In this document: positions 17,975 to 20,782 of the stretch, piece by piece
How the letters are laid out: each line of letters opens with the position of its first letter
Position numbering within the stretch: position 1 is the first letter of the stretch
Program-made: the position numbers and the translations under genes
Notes under the pieces: generated by a model
What the model saw: only the letters and a program-made list of their open reading frames with translations
The model's database searches: none
What the model was told of the DNA's origin: nothing
NCBI GenBank assembly: GCA_008931825.1
Contig: QXVZ01007022.1
Location: 1 to 20,782 of the forward strand
Source of the DNA: Phallusia fumigata
Lineage: Eukaryota > Chordata > Ascidiacea > Phlebobranchia > Ascidiidae
Direction of reading: 5' to 3'
DNA length: 20,782 bases

Positions 17975-19222
17975 CTGTAACAACAGCGACGCATCATGGT
18001 AAATTTGACTGCTTGAGGTCTAGTTAAAATATCCACAGCATCCAGATAAGAACGTTTTGTAGAATAATTTCAAACCAGAATGTAATAGGTCGCTATGATA
18101 GAATACAATAGAATAGAATGGTGAAGCAGTTCTGTGGAGAATATATAGACTTCTGGTTTGAAATTTTTGCTTGGTGATAAGTTTTCTACATGTTACCAAC
18201 TAGTTGATCCACCATCAATGGGAAGGTAATTGCTGTGCGTGTAAACAGCTTATCAAGCTGGCATGTTTGTAGACACGCTTAAAGTAGGTGTCAAGTAAAG
18301 CTTTATGCATTTAACCACAGCGCGAAATAGGCCCAGAACCTGATCGATTGCACAAAGCCTAAACTAATGTTACAGCCGATTTTGTAATACTTTTCTTAAA
18401 TTGACTAATGTGAATTTTTAACACGATTGGCCACACAAAGCACAGTGGAAACATGCTGGGTACATGTAAGCAAGTCGCCTTTGACCTAAAAACAACTGTC
18501 ATTTTACAATGATATACGATGCAACGCATTAAATAGTGCTTAGTGCGGCCTCCCTTTATAACAAGACAATATTGGTTTGCCAAAATTGTAGTTGCGTACT
18601 CTTGAAGCAATCACAGTAACATTAGATGGACAATTTGCAAACACACACGCATGTTTTGGTAAGAGATTCCCTATTTTTCCCGCAATTGTACATAATGTGC
18701 CGCAGAGCTGATTTAAATTTTGGTAAAATTTCTTGTTTTCCTAGTTTACCATTTTTTGAAAGTGTTTCTTGCGAAAATACACAACCACATATGTTCCACT
18801 TCACTACTTAGTGACGGAAATTTTAGCAATTTGGCCCACATTTATAAGGGGAATCCTTTCAAATGTATTCATAAAACCTAGAGGGTAAATATCGAGGAAT
18901 CATGTTTTTCATTTTCACCGCTAATGTAAACATATTAAATCAAATATGACCTATTGGAAATCGATTTAGCAAAAACACGCAGCCGCATAGTGCAGGGTGT
19001 GACCTCAGATATAACGCTGCGCACATGTATATTAACAAATATATATATGTGGTCTTGCATGGATTAAAACACTTTTGGTTACTGCAACTGGAACAATAAA
19101 AACAGGGGATAACCATTAAAATGCTTGGCATTTCATTACACTTCTAGGCACAGCTTAACAAGGCATTATGAGATAATATCAATTCATCGGTAATGTGTGA
19201 TTGAGAAAAAAAATTGACTTAC
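17975..19222. other. Intron or 5' region, nothing recognised
   Basis: Apart from the TAGAA run I see no exon with acceptable splice sites and no RNA gene. Confidence 0.5.
18099..18119. repeat. (TAGAA)n pentamer run
   Basis: TAGAA-TACAA-TAGAA-TAGAA, in an intron of the GPCR gene. Possibly another element tail. Confidence 0.5.
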
Positions 19223-19317
19223 CGGGAACCGTTAGTAAAAAGTCTGTGATGTAGCCGGTAGTAGCAAAAAGGTAATTGTGCATCCCCAGTATAATATCTA
19301 ACGGTTTAGTTGAAACG
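19223..19317 (-). CDS. Candidate upstream exon of the adhesion GPCR
   Basis: A strong donor CCCG|GTAAGT ends a frame reading HNYLFATTGYITDFLLTVP, and its phase 1 completes Gly with the exon at 17974. Either it holds the start Met (ATG at 19285) or it is internal with a weak acceptor near 19318. No clear signal peptide. Confidence 0.4.
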
Positions 19318-19485
19318 CTACCTCATGAAGAGTTTCTACTTTCAAACCTCATGCAGGTCCCTGTGTGGCGTTACTGCTTAAATAATCCATATGAAAAGGA
19401 AAAAGGATATTTCAAAAGTTACGACTTTTATTTTGCATTATAAACCTAGTGGCGCCTTGACAGCGCCAGCGAACATTCGTGCTCA

Positions 19486-20448
19486 TAACGAGATTTTTAT
19501 CGATTTTTGTGGCCGGCAGACCTGAGACCCTAAATCTATTTTGTTGTGTCCCCACTGCACTTCAGTGTAGCAAATACAAGAAGGTCGATATCGCTGTTCA
19601 TCCCGTCGCGTTTCGCATTGTAAATAATTCAGTTGAGAGGGCTACTTAACGGACATGTGTTTGTCGCTCTGACTTTCCCATGTAAGCACAGACAGAACAA
19701 GGTGTCAGTTTCTGTCGAAGTCCAGCTGTTTCCCAAACGTAACAACAGGCAGAAATTGTCATGTATGTAAACACGAAGTGCCGTATCTACCTCAGTTACT
19801 ATCAACGTAACTTTTGTATTATAAACCTTTAGGAATACCAACTGTTAAGGCGAGGATTAAGACAAGGCTTTAGTACAGTTTTTTTGCGGAATTTTCCTCA
19901 AAGAGTTGCATAATTCCTGCTTTTGATTAAAATGATCAGATAAGATAATTGATAAAAATGTAAACANTAACGAGATTTTTATCGATTTTTGTGGCCGGCA
20001 GACCTGAGACCCTAAATCTATTTTGTTGTGTCCCCACTGCACTTCAGTGTAGCAAATACAAGAAGGTCGATATCGCTGTTCATCCCGTCGCGTTTCGCAT
20101 TGTAAATAATTCAGTTGAGAGGGCTACTTAACGGACATGTGTTTGTCGCTCTGACTTTCCCATGTAAGCACAGACAGAACAAGGTGTCAGTTTCTGTCGA
20201 AGTCCAGCTGTTTCCCAAACGTAACAACAGGCAGAAATTGTCATGTATGTAAACACGAAGTGCCGTATCTACCTCAGTTACTATCAACGTAACTTTTGTA
20301 TTATAAACCTTTAGGAATACCAACTGTTAAGGCAAGGATTAAGACAAGGCTTTAGTACAGTTTTTTTGCGGAATTTTCCGCAAAGAGTTGCATAATTCCT
20401 GCTTTTGATTAAAATGATCAGATAAGATAATTGATAAAAATGTAAACA
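19486..20448. repeat. 481-base near-duplicate across N at 19967
   Basis: 19486-19966 and 19968-20448 differ at about two positions. Non-coding. Same pattern as the other joins. Confidence 0.92.
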
Positions 20449-20675
20449 CAATAACCGCTAACAATACATGAAACACAAGTGCAAATATAGAGGAAGTGAC
20501 GAACGGCTATATAGGTGGAAAAATAGATTTATTGATTTTTGTTCCAAATCCCATATACAGGGGGTAAGTCATAAAAAAGGCACAATGGGCATCAACATGA
20601 CAGATGTTTTATAATCAACCCACTGTGGTAAAAAAGAGATCCGATGAAAATTAAAAAATACAAATTTGCACTCAC

Positions 20676-20736
20676 CTAACCCATGGTAAAAGCGTTACGT
20701 TTTGTCTAACAAAAGTTGCTATGTTTCTGAGCGTTT
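20676..20736 (-). CDS. Possible further upstream exon
   Basis: The donor GTTAG|GTGAGT is good. The frame NIATFVRQNVTLLPWV is open back to a possible CTCAG acceptor near 20737. Its phase 2 would match the 19317 acceptor. Short and weak; it could be non-coding leader. Confidence 0.25.
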
Positions 20737-20782
20737 TGTCCCCAAAAGAGAAAAGAGGTTATTCAAAATCGCAGTGGTCTTA

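Overview
The window is eukaryotic: protein-coding exons of 55-363 bases are split by GT-AG introns (59 bases to about 1.5 kb) in an AT-rich background. Two metazoan genes lie head to tail on the minus strand. Gene density, compact introns and extreme haplotype divergence (allelic copies kept side by side at single-N joins) suggest a solitary ascidian, most like Ciona (C. savignyi would fit). The organism call is an inference and is less certain than the genes.

Gene 1 (minus, about 8207 down to 582, continuing off the left edge) is a CCDC78 orthologue. Seventeen exons join in frame into about 790 residues. Exons 1-8 (8164-4999) form a full-length kinesin-like motor of 355 residues. It keeps the P-loop but has lost the switch I and switch II catalytic signatures. 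Exons 9-17 (4911-582) are coiled coil and align with human CCDC78, a centriole and deuterosome protein of multiciliated cells. The 5' flank holds a possible trans-splice or 5'-UTR acceptor, a two-codon upstream ORF, an X-box match for RFX factors and two forkhead sites.

Gene 2 (minus, stop at 8938, exons traced upstream to 17974 and with candidates to 20676) is an adhesion GPCR with a latrophilin-like (ADGRL) GAIN/GPS and seven-helix region. From N to C it has an unrecognised glycosylated ectodomain module, a PAN/apple domain, a partial EGF-like piece, a Ser/Thr-rich linker, GAIN with a canonical HL-T GPS, TM1-2, TM3-4, and a cytoplasmic tail. The exon or exons for TM5-TM7 are not visible and probably fall in the gap marked by N at 9888.

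The rest is introns, about 730 bases of intergenic DNA (8208-8937), short elements with pentamer tails, and assembly artefacts. Single Ns stand at 2583, 3661, 9888, 12460, 16295 and 19967. Four of them are flanked by near-identical blocks of about 50-480 bases, which are unmerged contig overlaps and not biological duplications. Stretches where I see nothing: 1-581, 14153-14600, 15181-16101, 17975-19222 (apart from one pentamer run) and 20449-20675.
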